Origin: Gnetum montanum
Lineage: Eukaryota > Streptophyta > Gnetopsida > Gnetales > Gnetaceae
Direction: 5' to 3'
DNA length: 64,000 bases
NCBI GenBank assembly: GCA_015680685.1
Contig: MNCI01015870.1
Coordinates: 100,993-164,992 of the forward strand
Within the stretch, counting starts at the first letter, position 1. The number at the start of each line of letters is the position of its first letter. The notes under the pieces are model-generated. The model saw nothing but the letters and a program-made list of their open reading frames with translations, did not search any database and was not told the origin of the DNA. Positions 44,522-56,599 of the stretch are shown here, piece by piece. The position numbers and the translations under genes were made by a program.

Positions 44522-44785
44522 CCTTCAGAACCTTAGGAATCTCCATTGCCTAGGACTGTTTGATATTTTCAACCCTCTTCACACCATTAGAGGATGTGTT
44601 GTCCAATTTTTCTTAGTCATGTTTTGGTGTTTAATTTTGTGTCATGAACACCACAATTTTGTAATCAATGATGATTAGTACACTTAGGCACTTAATGTTG
44701 TTGTGTCATGTGTTAATCAATAATCCCATACATTTCCAATTTTGTAATGAACTCAAGGATGAGTTATCATTCTATCATGGGGGTA
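44522..44785 (+). other. Accessory ORF end, pre-LTR spacer and polypurine tract (B)
   Basis: The accessory ORF ends about 44,560. The spacer has a TTGTAATGAACTC-like stretch as in A2, then ATCATGGGGGTA (polypurine tract 44,779-44,785) next to the LTR start. Confidence 0.6.
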
Positions 44786-45656
44786 TGATGAAGTGTCTTT
44801 ATTTGACTACATTGACGGGATGCCATTGATGTGACCCCACTGATGGGATCTCGTCGATGTAGATTTTTCCACGTTGACATGTACCCATTGATGTGGCACC
44901 ATAGTAGGTCTATAAATACAACATCTTAACCATGTTAATAGGGGTTAGAATTTTAGTTGCTAGTGGAATTCTTGTAGTTTATTTTTGTAAGAGATAATAA
45001 TTTTCTAAGTGCCCACAATAGGAGTCAAGGAGTGTTCGGATCTTTATTTGAGCACTACTGTACTTGAGCACTGTAGTGTGTGCAAAAATAAAGCAAGCTT
45101 TTTGATAAACCTTGCAGCACTTGGACTAGCTTAATGATTTATTTATGAATTTATTATTTTCATTAATTAAGAAATTAATTAAGCTAGAATGATTAGGAAT
45201 TTAAGTAATTAATTATGCTAAATAGACTAGCACACATAAGTACAACCACTTCGAGCATAGGTATAACACTTGGTAATCCTAGTAGCGCTTAACTCTTGGT
45301 CGCTTGACAGTGTTGTACATGTTCAAGATGTGTACAAAAAGTGGAACTAGATGCTTATGTTAGTATAGTTACTTATTAATTAGCACTTAAATTAGTTGAA
45401 TTAGTTAATTAATTTATTCTCAATTTATTACCAAAATTAGGTGAACAAAATATAAAATAATGAAAATCATGTATCTCAATTGCACTTAACCATACAACTA
45501 AGCTTCACAAGTGTAGTTGGGAAGAAAATGATCATTCCATGATTAAATTCACCTTCTAGATTAAATCCTATGTATGAGAACACTAGAAATCCATGGAATT
45601 CCATCAAATTGTGTGTGAATGCCTTAGTGATTTATATGGTTGGGAGTAGGGGTACC
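44786..45656 (+). repeat. 3' LTR of element B, last ~13 bp missing
   Basis: Starts TGATGAAGTG. It parallels the 5' LTR throughout, including TATAAATA (44,911-44,918), GGAATTCTTG and GATTTATATGGTTGGGAG. It stops at GGGGTACC, about 13 bp before the TCATCA end, where it meets C. Confidence 0.88.
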
Positions 45657-46441
45657 TAGCTTCAAGGTAGTGAATTTTTCCTAATAGTCATTCATTGTCT
45701 TCCTAATTACACTTGTGATATGCAAAGGTATGGTTAAGTGTAATTGAGGCATATTATTTTTATTATTTTTTTATATTTTATGTTTGGATGCTTAAAATAA
45801 AGGATGAAGGAAATGAAGTAATTTAATCACTAATTTAATCTAACTAACTAACCAATATCTAACTAATCCTAACATAAGCATCCAGTTCTAGATTTTGTAT
45901 ACATCTTGAACATGTATAATGTTGTTGGGTTACCAAATGTTAAGAATTACTGGGATTACCAAGCATCATGCGCATGCTCGAAGTGGTCATACTTATGTGC
46001 ATAATTAATTGCTATGTAATCTAGCTTAATTTAATTTAATTACTTAAAGCATTAAAGGGAATTACATGAAACATTAAATGCACAAAGAAAATATTTAATC
46101 TAGCCAAAGTGCTGCAAGGCTTATTAAAAAGCTTATATTTATTATTGCACGCACTATTATGCTCAAGTACAATAGTGCTCAAAGAAAGATTTGTATACTC
46201 AATGACTCCTACTACAGGTAGTTGGGAAAATATTCTAACTCTAGGAAAGAAAAACTGCAAGAGCTCTTCTATGCTATGAATAATATGACTCCAAATCATG
46301 CACCTAAGTGTTATATTTATAGGTCGACACACATCCCATGATATCGGATATCCAACATCACTTCTAGATCCTCGATATTGGGTATCTGATATCAGGGCTC
46401 CAATATTAGATATATTAGAGCTAGACAAAATACACTTATCA
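45657..46441 (-). repeat. 3' LTR of element C, last ~115 bp missing
   Basis: On the minus strand it starts TGATAAGTG at 46,441. The U3 carries GATATC/CAATATC motifs as in its 5' LTR. The copy ends at TTCACTACCTTGAAG, about 115 bp before the expected TCATCA end, where B's LTR begins in the opposite orientation. Confidence 0.8.
46314..46321 (-). promoter_or_regulatory. LTR TATA box (C 3' LTR)
   Basis: Minus-strand CCTATAAATATAACACTTAGG. The 5' LTR has the same box at 55,214-55,221. Confidence 0.6.
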
Positions 46442-46448
46442 TACCCCC
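46442..46448 (-). other. Polypurine tract (C)
   Basis: Minus-strand AAGGGGGTA directly before the 3' LTR start, as in the other copies. Confidence 0.65.
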
Positions 46449-46659
46449 TTGACTAAATAAAAACGTATCCTCAAGTAAACAAAAGAAGGAATAAGTCCCT
46501 TACAAAATATTAGGAAGGTATGGAATTATTGATTGATAGGTAAACTAACTCAAGTGAAACAAATAGATTCTAAGTATCCAAGTTTACAAATTTACAATCT
46601 TTTACAAAATTGGGTGTTCATGCAATAGAATTTAACACCTTTGTCAAAATTAACATCCA

Positions 46660-46800
46660 ACTCCTCTAGAAACTAAGGAAAAATGGAGAGGATTCAATGA
46701 TCATGAAGGGACCTCATTGCATGGTGTTTCTATTGATTCCTTGGTGAAGATAGTCCTATCTCTAGTCCACGCTTCCCACTGCAATCATAACAAAATCATT
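46660..46800 (+). pseudogene. Short inverted fragment of the accessory ORF inside C
   Basis: Plus-strand reading KWRGFNDHEGTSLHGVSIDS then LVKIVLSLVHAS, close to FWHNKEEGTTVNIEGVSIAY and LVKVIAEAI of copy 1. Element C runs on the minus strand, so this fragment is inverted relative to its host element. It is only about 35 residues, so the match is suggestive. Confidence 0.4.
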
Positions 46801-48399
46801 GATTAGTGTGCAATGTGTAACTTATAGCTTTTAGGTACATTGTCTTGTTGGTAGTTACACTTGGATATGTTGTCATTATGATGAATTTATTCTTTTAATA
46901 ACATTAGTGGCAAGATTGAAAAATGAGATGAAATGGATAAGTGGTCCATTATTAAATTCTGAAAAGCCCAAATGCGATGAAATTCATGAAGAGGATTAAA
47001 GAATTCACAACAATAAAAAAGAGGATTTCATTGAAAAACATTGTGAAGATGCACACAATTGGATGTCATTGATGGAACATGGAAAAGGATTTAATTGCAA
47101 GAATTCCTAAGGATAAATAACTTAACTAACCCAACCAAAAGGTATGCAAGTGGGTTCTTCCCAAAGAAGGCACATGACCTTTGTTGCCCTTGTATATCTT
47201 CAAACCAATGAGTGCACAGGTTCCATGGGTGATTAATTATTATGGAAAGTTAAGTATGAAAACTTGGAAGAAACTACCTAAAAATTTCAACACATCAAAC
47301 CAAGACATCAAATAAGGACATGAAAACTAGTAGTGAGGTGAGGCACGGAAAGCATAGATGGATGAGAAAGAGAAAGTGGAATTGTGTTCTTGATTAAGTT
47401 CACATGAAGTCCCTCATGAATTTTGTGGTTAAATGACATGATAAAATCTATCCTTAGTCTAGACCAAAACCAATCACATTTAGTGACTTTGTATCACCAC
47501 TCTAAAACTGGTCCACCCCCTTAAGACACAAGAGTGCTCCCACAAAACAACCATCATTCCTTATTTAAGAAGAAAAGAGAAGTAGGAAGTGATAAATGAC
47601 CTTAGTTAGAGAAGATTTTTAGGCATGGGTAACATGTAATTTTAGTCCCATAACCAGTGCTTGCAGCTCATTTATTTTTTCTAAGGGGTATGCTTTGAAT
47701 TCTTATCAATTTTGTAAATGGGAACTACACCATGCAAAGACTTATTCAACTTCTTATTATATGTCAACACAGAATGGTAAGAAATCCATGAAAACACTCA
47801 TGCATCCAAGTAAGTAGAATATTACAAAGAGTATTGAGTCCCCTTGAAGTAACATCCTATTCAAACCTTTGAATCCTCTCTAAGTTCGAGAACTACCAAG
47901 GTTAGAAATTTGTTAAAGCTTTAATTAAGGAAAAGTAATCTCATACTTCCAAAACAAGGAAAACCATAGAGTTTGTGGATGGGGGGATGTTGTGGAATCA
48001 CTATCTATTTCATGAAAAAGAAACCATGTCTTAGTTATCAATAACAAAATTCAAAGCTAGAATCTAGACACTAACAATCAAATAATTAGATAGCACATGC
48101 CAACATCAAGCAAACCATATTATATCCAATTGTCAATAAGGCATGTTGTTATTAGAACATAATAAGAAAATAACATCAAAATAAAGAAAAATATACAATA
48201 AATTGTAAAATATTCAAGAAAAATAAAACATATTAATTATGTTGTAAAACAAAAATAAGAAAAGATTAATAAAGTAAAAACAAAAAGGTGTAAGATAAAC
48301 AAGGCGTAAAACAAAAATTTGTAAAAATAACAAGGTGTAAAACAAAAATGTGTAAAATAAAAAGATGAAAAATTTAGGAGCCACTATAATAGCTAGCAT
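46801..48399 (-). other. Post-pol spacer and T-rich tract (C)
   Basis: 48,130-48,400 is T-rich on the minus strand, after pol as in A1 and A2. At 47,611-47,640 the conserved ACATGTTACCCATGCCTAAA block occurs, followed by an ACTAAGGTCA segment. No gene is supported in the remainder. Confidence 0.55.
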
Positions 48400-49640
48400 G
48401 GATGGCCATCTCTCCCATGACTAAGTTGATAGGAGGAGATTTGAAAAATCGAGCATGCTTGCCCATTTGAGGAGGTGTTTGTTGTACTAGCTTGTTTAGG
48501 CTCATGAAAAGGTTTGACTTGTTGTGTGTTGACCAACTACTTTTTGTTTGGGCTCTCAGGTTTGTAGATTAACATGGATTTAGAAGGAAAGGTTTTATAA
48601 ATGATGTAAGGCCCTTCCCACAATGTTTGGAACTTAGTTTATTGAGGTATATCTATGGGGTTTTAGTAGAGGATCTTATCTCTTGGTTGAAATTTAACTT
48701 TCCTAATTCTAAGGTTATGGTTCCTTTTGCTAAATGTCTTGTGCAACTTGTTAGATGATAGGGCTACTAATTAATTTTCATGTAGTAGGTTGGGATTCAT
48801 TAATATTTATTTTTGTGCTATAATTAAGTTAAGGTCAAGGTCATAGGTTGTTGAAGGTGTACAGAGCTTGGATTGAATAGAAAGAGTTATCAATTTTCCA
48901 TACACTAGCTTATAGGGAGAGTAGCCTATAGGAAGCTTCCAAGTGAAGTGGTAGGCTTAGAGGGCATCATTGGATTTCATGCTCTAGTCTCTCCTATATT
49001 TGCTAACTGTTCTTGTTAAGATCTTAGTAATTTCCTTATTTGTAGACTTAACTTATTTGTTGGCTTGGGGGTGGTAAGGTGTTGTTAATTTATGCTCAAC
49101 CCTTAAGCGGTGCATGAGCTTCTGAAGGGTAGTACCTATAAAATGGGTTCCATTTTCAAACATTAGTGCACATGGGATAACAAACCTATTTACACAATTA
49201 TTTTGTAGAAGTCAAATAGTAATAGAAGATGTATAGTTGGTGACGGCTACTGCTTCTACCCATTTTGTATAGTAATCAACGATGATGATTATATATGCCT
49301 TTTCATTTGACATGGGTGTGATGGAACCTATGAAGTTAATGCCCTATATGTCGAAGGATTCTAGTGGTTGAATCCACTATTGATGTTCCTCCATATGAAC
49401 AATGATTCCACCATCATGTTAGCAACATTCACAAGAGCTGACAAATTAGTGAGCATCCTTGAAAAGTCTTGCCTAGTAATAACTTGCCATTAAGATCTTA
49501 ATGGTTGTGCATCTCCCTACATAGTGGCCTACACAAGGACCCTTATGAGGATATTGAAGAATGCATAGTTGATTAGCATCAAGGACACACTAATGAACCA
49601 AGTCATTGGTGCACACCTTGTAGAGGTGCCCATTGATCTC
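48400..49640 (-). pseudogene. Integrase remnant (C)
   Basis: The most complete Athila-like integrase here. The zinc site reads HKGPCVGHYVG and CECC, with all ligands kept. In the core the first Asp is lost (GINFIG), MFENGTHF has Glu for the second Asp, and the Glu position reads VKSTNKE. It continues through KLPIGYSPYKLVYGK, the point where B is broken, and a C-terminal LWEGPYIIYKTFPSK segment, and ends near a NLVMGEMAIHAS-type motif (48,410). No chromodomain. Confidence 0.8.
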
Positions 49641-51480
49641 CATGAAGCATTTCATTTGGTGAAGAAAATGTTATTTCTTCCTATGGTCTAGCTCTTGTGG
49701 CATCTCTTGAGTGAGAAGATAGGTGAGAATGCCATTGTACCATTTATTCTCAATGGGTAAATTTTCAATTATAGCCCTAACAAAGAAGAGTTCATTAGAA
49801 AATTGATTAGATGGTGGGCTTTCCTCATCTTTGTTGTCCCATATCAACTGATATAAGTGATCAGTGACCACATTCTCAGTTTCCTTTTGATCAACCATTG
49901 TAAGATTGAATTCCTACAAGATCACCAACCACCATATGACATGGGGGCTTACCATTAGCTTAGTCATTAGGAATCAAATTACACTTTGGTCCATGTGCAC
50001 GAACACCTTATATGCAAGCACATAGTGCCTAAATTTCTCCAAGATAAACACCATTGCCATCAAGTCTTTTTCTATGGTGGTGTAGTTTAACTATGCATAC
50101 AAAATGCTTTGGCTTATGCAGTGGATGTAATAAGGACATTTTTGATCATCCCATTGTGTAAGCATAACCCCCAATGCATAATTTGATGCATCTATAATGA
50201 TGTGAAATGGTCTAGACTAGTCTAGTGCTTGTAGAATTGTAGTTTCTACAAGTTTCTCTTTTAGCTATTGGAATGCATTTTCACATTCTTAGGTCTAAAA
50301 GAATGGAGCATATTTTTTATTAGCTCAACTAATGGTTTTACAATTTTATAGAAATTATCCATGAATCTTCAGTAGTAACCAATGTGCCCAAAGAATGACT
50401 GAACATCTTTTACAGATTTTGGTTGATGGGTAATTTCTTGGATGATCCTAATATTTTTTGGGTTGATCTCAATCCTTGCTTGTGAGATTATATGCCCCAA
50501 CACAATGCCCTCCTAGACCATTAGATGGATCTTTTGCCAATTGAGCTGAAGATTTGTCTCCACACATCTTGTGAGAACTTGTTCAAGATGGTCCAGGGAT
50601 TGTTCAAATGTAACATCATAGGTGGAGAAGTCATCCATGAAGACTTCCATCTTGCTATTGATCTATTGCTAAAAAATTCTTAAGAAGAAGTGTTGGAATG
50701 TTGTAGGAGCATTACACATGCTAAAAGGCATATTTCACTTCATATCCCCCAAGGACTCATGAATGTGATTTTGGCTTGATCTTCTAGCACAATCTGGATT
50801 TGGTTATAGCCACTATAACCATCTAGGAATCTATAATAGTAATGCCTAGAAAGAGTGTCCAACACTTGATTCAAAAATTGTAATAGAAAGTAATCTTTGA
50901 ATGTTGCCATATTCAACAACAAAAAATCAATATAGAACTACCACTTGTCACCTTCTTTGTCATAATCATGAGCAAGCTAACCTACTCACTATCCTCAATG
51001 GAATAGATAAACTCCACATTAAGAAGTTGTTTGATTTCCTCTTTGATGACCTACTTCAATTTGGGGTTCAACCGCAACTACAACTACCTCTTTAGCTTCA
51101 TGGCCTAACTAGTGTAGATACGATGCTAGCATATCCTAGGAACAATACCTATGTGTTTAGGATATGACCAAGTAAAGGTTGTTGGCCACCTGTTGATCAT
51201 CTTAAATAACATTTGTTTCTATTCATGAGCAAGATTTTCATTGATGATTATTGCTTTCCATTTTTGAAAAATGAATACTCCATGTTGGTAGGTAGAGTTT
51301 TCAACTCTAAGGATTCTTGTTTAAAATTTTTAGGGATTTCCAACTCTCCTCAATAGTTATCATCATTTGCATCATCAAAGAGTTGGTGATGAACTTACTC
51401 CAGTTCATCCATGCTATCTATGTAGGCATATGTTAGGCTCTTAGCAAAGTTCCATGCAAAGTGTTAAGCTACTCTTAGGG
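49641..51480 (-). pseudogene. Reverse transcriptase and RNase H remnant (C)
   Basis: Minus-strand RT begins about 51,050. NMATFKDYFLLQF then HYYYRFLDGYSGYNQIQIVL lie at 50,910-50,780. The FMDDF-type motif, on the plus strand as AAGTCATCCATGAAGAC, lies at 50,630-50,645, with both Asp kept. RNase H (50,230-49,850) ends MVDQKETENVVTDHL. 51,480-51,060 is the protease-RT connector with an IDSMDEL-like acidic stretch. Several TAG codons. Confidence 0.8.
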
Positions 51481-52099
51481 TCAACTATTAGCCACTAGGT
51501 GCCCTCTTGCTTTGTAGCTGTTGCATATAGGCACCTTTGAATTTTAGATATATCAGCACATTGATTACATGCTTTGAAATATACACTATTAATGGTCCAT
51601 AATTTCTGCACACAGTTACACCCTATATCATTGTATGCTATGCATGGAATTTTCTTCCTCTTGATCTTTCCAAATGCATTTTCTTTAGATATTTCAAGGA
51701 AAAGATCTTGAATCCTTAATCGTGCATCAATAGTTTTCAACCAAGCCCTTTCCAAGATGATTGGGAAGTCCCCTTGCAATTTTTCACTCAGATCACCAAG
51801 AAATCAATGGGGTAGAACCATCCATAGATAGTGATCATAATGTCCTTTACTAGTCCTAAGGGAACAATGATGGATTGTTTAGCTAACTTGAGATAAATGC
51901 TACTCTTCTTGAGTGGAGGTAGGTTGCAGGCTTTATACATCTCATGGGAAATTAGATTAACACTAGAACTTGAATCTAGAAGATCCTTGCAAGGATTCTT
52001 CCTAGTGATTTGAAGATAAATAAGGGAATTTCTAGGATCAAATAGCTTCCAAGGAAGGTGACAAAATTTTATCCAATAAGTTACCTCATGAATTAACAT
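51481..52099 (-). pseudogene. Aspartic protease remnant (C)
   Basis: Minus-strand PCKDLLDSSSSVNLISHEMY carries the active-site Asp (DSS for DSG) near 51,975. KKSSIYLKLA, GWFYPIDFLVI and PIILERAWLKTIDARLRI follow (a frameshift near 51,785), as in the siblings. Confidence 0.75.
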
Positions 52100-52107
52100 G
52101 ATAGTAT

Positions 52108-53014
52108 NNNNNNNNNNNNNNNNNNNNNNNNNNNNNNNNNNNNNNNNNNNNNNNNNNNNNNNNNNNNNNNNNNNNNNNNNNNNNNNNNNNNNNNNNNNNN
52201 NNNNNNNNNNNNNNNNNNNNNNNNNNNNNNNNNNNNNNNNNNNNNNNNNNNNNNNNNNNNNNNNNNNNNNNNNNNNNNNNNNNNNNNNNNNNNNNNNNNN
52301 NNNNNNNNNNNNNNNNNNNNNNNNNNNNNNNNNNNNNNNNNNNNNNNNNNNNNNNNNNNNNNNNNNNNNNNNNNNNNNNNNNNNNNNNNNNNNNNNNNNN
52401 NNNNNNNNNNNNNNNNNNNNNNNNNNNNNNNNNNNNNNNNNNNNNNNNNNNNNNNNNNNNNNNNNNNNNNNNNNNNNNNNNNNNNNNNNNNNNNNNNNNN
52501 NNNNNNNNNNNNNNNNNNNNNNNNNNNNNNNNNNNNNNNNNNNNNNNNNNNNNNNNNNNNNNNNNNNNNNNNNNNNNNNNNNNNNNNNNNNNNNNNNNNN
52601 NNNNNNNNNNNNNNNNNNNNNNNNNNNNNNNNNNNNNNNNNNNNNNNNNNNNNNNNNNNNNNNNNNNNNNNNNNNNNNNNNNNNNNNNNNNNNNNNNNNN
52701 NNNNNNNNNNNNNNNNNNNNNNNNNNNNNNNNNNNNNNNNNNNNNNNNNNNNNNNNNNNNNNNNNNNNNNNNNNNNNNNNNNNNNNNNNNNNNNNNNNNN
52801 NNNNNNNNNNNNNNNNNNNNNNNNNNNNNNNNNNNNNNNNNNNNNNNNNNNNNNNNNNNNNNNNNNNNNNNNNNNNNNNNNNNNNNNNNNNNNNNNNNNN
52901 NNNNNNNNNNNNNNNNNNNNNNNNNNNNNNNNNNNNNNNNNNNNNNNNNNNNNNNNNNNNNNNNNNNNNNNNNNNNNNNNNNNNNNNNNNNNNNNNNNNN
53001 NNNNNNNNNNNNNN
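52108..53014. other. Assembly gap (907 N)
   Basis: Run of N between the gag core and the protease of element C. By comparison with B, about 1.2 kb of gag C-terminal sequence would lie here. Confidence 1.
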
Positions 53015-54294
53015 TTTCTAATCTAAGTTCATCTATGATGTGACGAAGTTGTTTACACTTAGAATAACCATGGCTAGGGAATTGGTGTATGAGAGAATAG
53101 TATCTTTCCATGGCAATGTCCAAGGGCTCATGTGTTTCTTACTTTCATCCTTGGATCTACCTTCTCCAAGTAGACACTTGGGAGTGTGTATGATATTTAT
53201 CATTGAATAGCTCCAACATTGTACTCCCTCTACAGATGGATTTTGGCTCAAATAACTGGTACCAGCTTTCTACTTCCTTGGTGAGTGTCCTAGGAAATAG
53301 CCTTAATTTTTACCAATCATTTTCAATATTCTATGAGGCACAAGCATTGTGAAAATCTTGAAGATGTGTTTGTGGATTAGAGTTATATTCCCCCTAAAAT
53401 TTGGGGATATTGTTCATGTTTAGTCACTCGATTTGACTATCTTTCAAATGCATGGTTGAAATTTTTACTATCTCTACAATGTTTAGCATGCTTTGAGTGG
53501 TAAGCAAACACTCATCATCATCATTATTTTGATGATGGCTATGATGTATTCTGCTACCCCTTTGTGTTCATGATGGTCTTTGTGACTATCATTATCTTGC
53601 TATTCACCTTCATCATAGTTCTTCTTTCTAAGGCATATGTCAAAACCAAAAGTTGAAGAATAAGATGTAGATGAAGAGGGTGAAGAGGGGGTAGTACTTC
53701 CACTACCATGGTATTTTCCACCTTCATTATTCTTGTCATGCCATGCTCATTAGCTTTCTTGTCATTTTGATGCTTAACCGAGCCCTTGCTTTGACTCCCA
53801 CTTTTTCCTAAACCTATATTGTTGATAGTGGATTGCATATTTAGGTTCAATCCTCCATTGCCAATATTAATGGATGAAGAATATTCATGTTGAGAACATC
53901 TAGATGGAGGATCCTTATTGTTTTTTAGATTAAGCAAGAACAAGAGATTGGTGAACCACTTTCCCTTCATAGCCTCATGGTGCTTCTCCTAGTGTTGATC
54001 TCTCATGCATTGTGTTTTAGTGAGATGGTAGTCCTAGTAGTCATGGTCATGCATAATGTACTCTTCTTGAAGATCCTAGATGTCTAACATCTTGAGAGTT
54101 TGGAGCAGTATCCTAGGCACAGATTGATCTGGAGGCATTACAATGTTGTCCTCCATATCTCACCAACGCAATTGTTCATCTTGATGCAGGATCAAGGTGA
54201 AGTTAGGTACATACTCATTTAGATGAGTATATATAACCCTGCATTCTTGAGGAATTGGTTGTTTAGTATAATCTCACTTGTGAGAAGAAGACAT
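53015..54294 (-). pseudogene. gag remnant (C)
   Basis: Start at ATG 54,294 with MSSSHK, PQECRVIYTH, VPNFTLILHQDEQ and DME, shared with B. MKGKWFTNLLFLLN at 53,970 matches B. The frame from 53,123 reads MERYYSLIHQFPSHGYS and LRHIIDEL, the gag core, and runs into the gap. Other frames show stops, mostly TAG/TGA at Trp or Gln sites. Confidence 0.75.
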
Positions 54295-54434
54295 TTTTCA
54301 ATTAGAACACAATATCAGTGTGCTCAAATTATTATATTTATTTTAGGATGATTTTAACCTTCGGGTTCGTCCAACAATGTTAATGATTTTCACTATGCCT
54401 AGATAGCACATGTTTCAAAAAAAAAAAAAAAAGA

Positions 54435-54453
54435 GTCCCCATCAATAATGCCA
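54435..54453 (-). other. Decayed primer binding site, tRNA-Asp type (C)
   Basis: Minus-strand TGGCATTATTGATGGGGAC after one spacer base. Against the tRNA-Asp complement (TGGCGCCGTTGCCGGGGA) 12 of 18 positions match, and five of the six differences are C-to-T or G-to-A. Confidence 0.65.
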
Positions 54454-54454
54454 A

Positions 54455-55347
54455 TGATGAGTGGTGGATACCCCTATGCTCAACGATATGAGTCACTAAG
54501 TGTTCACACGTGATTTAGTCAAATTCCATGGATCCCTTATCTTTTGGTATACTAGGTTCTAGGAAGTGAACTTGCCCTAATAGTCATTCACTGTCTTCTT
54601 AATTACACTTGTGATATGCAAAGGTATGGTTAAGTGTAATTGAGACATATGATTATTATTATTATTTTTCTATTTTATGTATGGATGCTTAAAATAAAGG
54701 ATGAAGGAAATGAAGTAATTTAATTGCTAATTTAATCTAACTAACTAACCAATGTTTAACTAATCCTAACATAAGCATCTGGTCCCACTTTCTATACACA
54801 AACTAAACACATATAATGTTGCTAGGTTACCAAATGTTAAGTTTTATTGGATTAGCAAGCATCATGCACATGATTGAAGTGGTTGTACTTATGTGATTAA
54901 TTAATTGATATTTAATCTATCTTAACTTAGCTTAATTTATTTTAGTTACTTAAAGCATTAAAGGGGATTGCACAAAACATTAAATGCATAAAGAAAATAT
55001 TTAATCTAGTGAAAGTGCTACAAGGTTTATCAAAAAGCTCATCTTTATTACTACACACACTACCATGCTTAGGTACAATAGTGCTCGAATAAAAATCCAT
55101 ACAATCAATAACTCTGGCTGCAAGTACTTGGGAAAATATTCTAGCTCTGGGAAAGAAAAAGTGCAAGAGCTCTACTATGCTATGACTAATATGACTCCAA
55201 ATCATGTGTCCAATATTTATAAGCCAACACACATATTGTAATATCAAATATTTGACATCCCCTTTGGGTCCTTGATATTGGGTATTCAATATTAGGGATT
55301 TGATATCGGATATTTGATATTAAAGCCAGAAAAAATACACTTCATTA
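54455..55347 (-). repeat. 5' LTR of element C
   Basis: 893 bp. Minus-strand start TAATGAAGTG (the family start TGATGAAGTG with G to A) and end CCACTCATCA. GATATC/AATATC motifs in U3; TATA box 55,214-55,221. An A run of about 17 at 54,416-54,432 lies just inside the element. Confidence 0.85.
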
Positions 55348-56039
55348 GTGATCTTTCTATGGATATTTTTACACATCGAAGGAGATTGAAATAGTCATTT
55401 CATATATCATAAGGTTTAATGTGAATAAGCTAAAATCTCAAAAGATTCAAAGTTAATATAAATTGTGAATTCAAAAATTGGGATAATTGATGTAATATTT
55501 CATATAATGTTGTAGAAACATTTTTGCAAGTGTTAAAGGAAAATGCACTACAACACATATCTATTCCTTGGAGCTTTATCTTGAAACATCTAGTACTTTA
55601 TTTGTCTTTGTGTGGTTATGAATTTGTGTATAACAAAAGGTTTTCCATGTTTGCTTCATTAATTTCTAAGGATGCTACTATGCTACTACATTTATAGCTT
55701 GAAAGACTATGTATCATCTTCTTATATCTCATTGTGTAATCATGGTTATGGTCATGGATTACCTAGTCATGTTGGATGTCCATGATGCTGCATTTGGACC
55801 AATTTAGCACTATTGTTGGTTATAATTCTTAGTTTTGTTTTCTTTTTATATTTTATGTTTTTTCTATTATTTCATATTCTGTAACAATGTATTTAGGCCA
55901 CAAGTTAAAGCAAAAGTGAAATGTATGGCTAAAAGGTAAAATTTTGATAATGTAAAGTAATAAGATAAAAATTGCAAAACATAGCATAACTATGAACAAT
56001 GCACATAGGTTGTAATACATACATAAGAGAAAGAAAGGA
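55348..56039. other. Unassigned stretch between C and fragment D
   Basis: AT-rich; no gene supported. The 3' part of fragment D (RT onward) would be expected here but is not recognisable. Confidence 0.4.
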
Positions 56040-56240
56040 AAGTTACGTATTTACTAGTTTTAGGCCTTGGAAGGGCATAACGTCACCAATTTTTAGGCCT
56101 TAGTAGGTTGTGATGTTGCTAGTTTTAGGCCTTAATAGCTTGTGATGTTGTCAGTTTTAGGTGTTAGAAAACTACAAGGTTGCCAGTTTTAGGCCTTAGA
56201 GGGCCATGACATTGCTAGTTGTAAATCTTAGCAGACTTAT
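56040..56240 (-). repeat. AGTTTTAGGCCTTAG repeats after the protease (D)
   Basis: Plus-strand AGTTTTAGGCCTTAG and variants at 56,060, 56,090, 56,121, 56,153 and 56,184, a period of about 31 bp, each followed by a short G-rich piece and GATGTTGC-like bases. The place, between protease and RT, is the same as in the Tat element. Confidence 0.8.
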
Positions 56241-56599
56241 GTATATATAGCAAGTATGGGATGCTCTTCAAAGAGCATATGAGGCTAGGCTAATATCAAA
56301 ACATGATATAATGTCACAAAAGTGATCAAATGTTCCTTAACAATATACAAGATAAGACATTTACTGTAACCTTGTTGTTAGAGCTTTGATAGATCAAAAA
56401 ATCCTTTTTGCACAAATCTATGCTTACCTTCTCTCTTGTTTAGCATGGTAAGTTGTAGGCATCTTCGTTAATCATACCATGTTGCAAAGTTGATATTGCT
56501 AACACCATTATTATCCTTATTGTTTATGGCCACAATTTGAGTGTTAGGAGTTTCCTCTTGAAACATCAACTCCAAACCTTTGTTGATATTGACATAGGT

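Larger units (their letters stand above)
25082..45656 (+). mobile_element. Athila-like Ty3/gypsy element B, host of two nested insertions
   Basis: LTRs at 25,082-25,965 and 44,786-45,656 are clearly each other's closest relatives in the window. Between them are the tRNA-Asp-like primer site, gag, protease, RT, RNase H, integrase (broken at 31,738), the accessory ORF (40,880 on, broken at 42,551-44,512) and the polypurine tract. Integrase C-terminus, post-pol spacer and accessory ORF N-terminus are missing around the Tat insertion, so a deletion accompanied or followed it. The RT keeps FMDDF; integrase has lost catalytic residues. Confidence 0.85.
45657..55347 (-). mobile_element. Athila-like Ty3/gypsy element C
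   Basis: Minus-strand element with 5' LTR 55,347-54,455, tRNA-Asp-type primer site, gag from 54,294, a gap, protease, RT, RNase H, full-length integrase, T-rich spacer, polypurine tract and a 3'-truncated 3' LTR ending at the junction with B. Unlike A1, A2 and B, it has no sense-orientation accessory ORF; only a short inverted piece is seen at 46,660-46,800. Confidence 0.85.
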
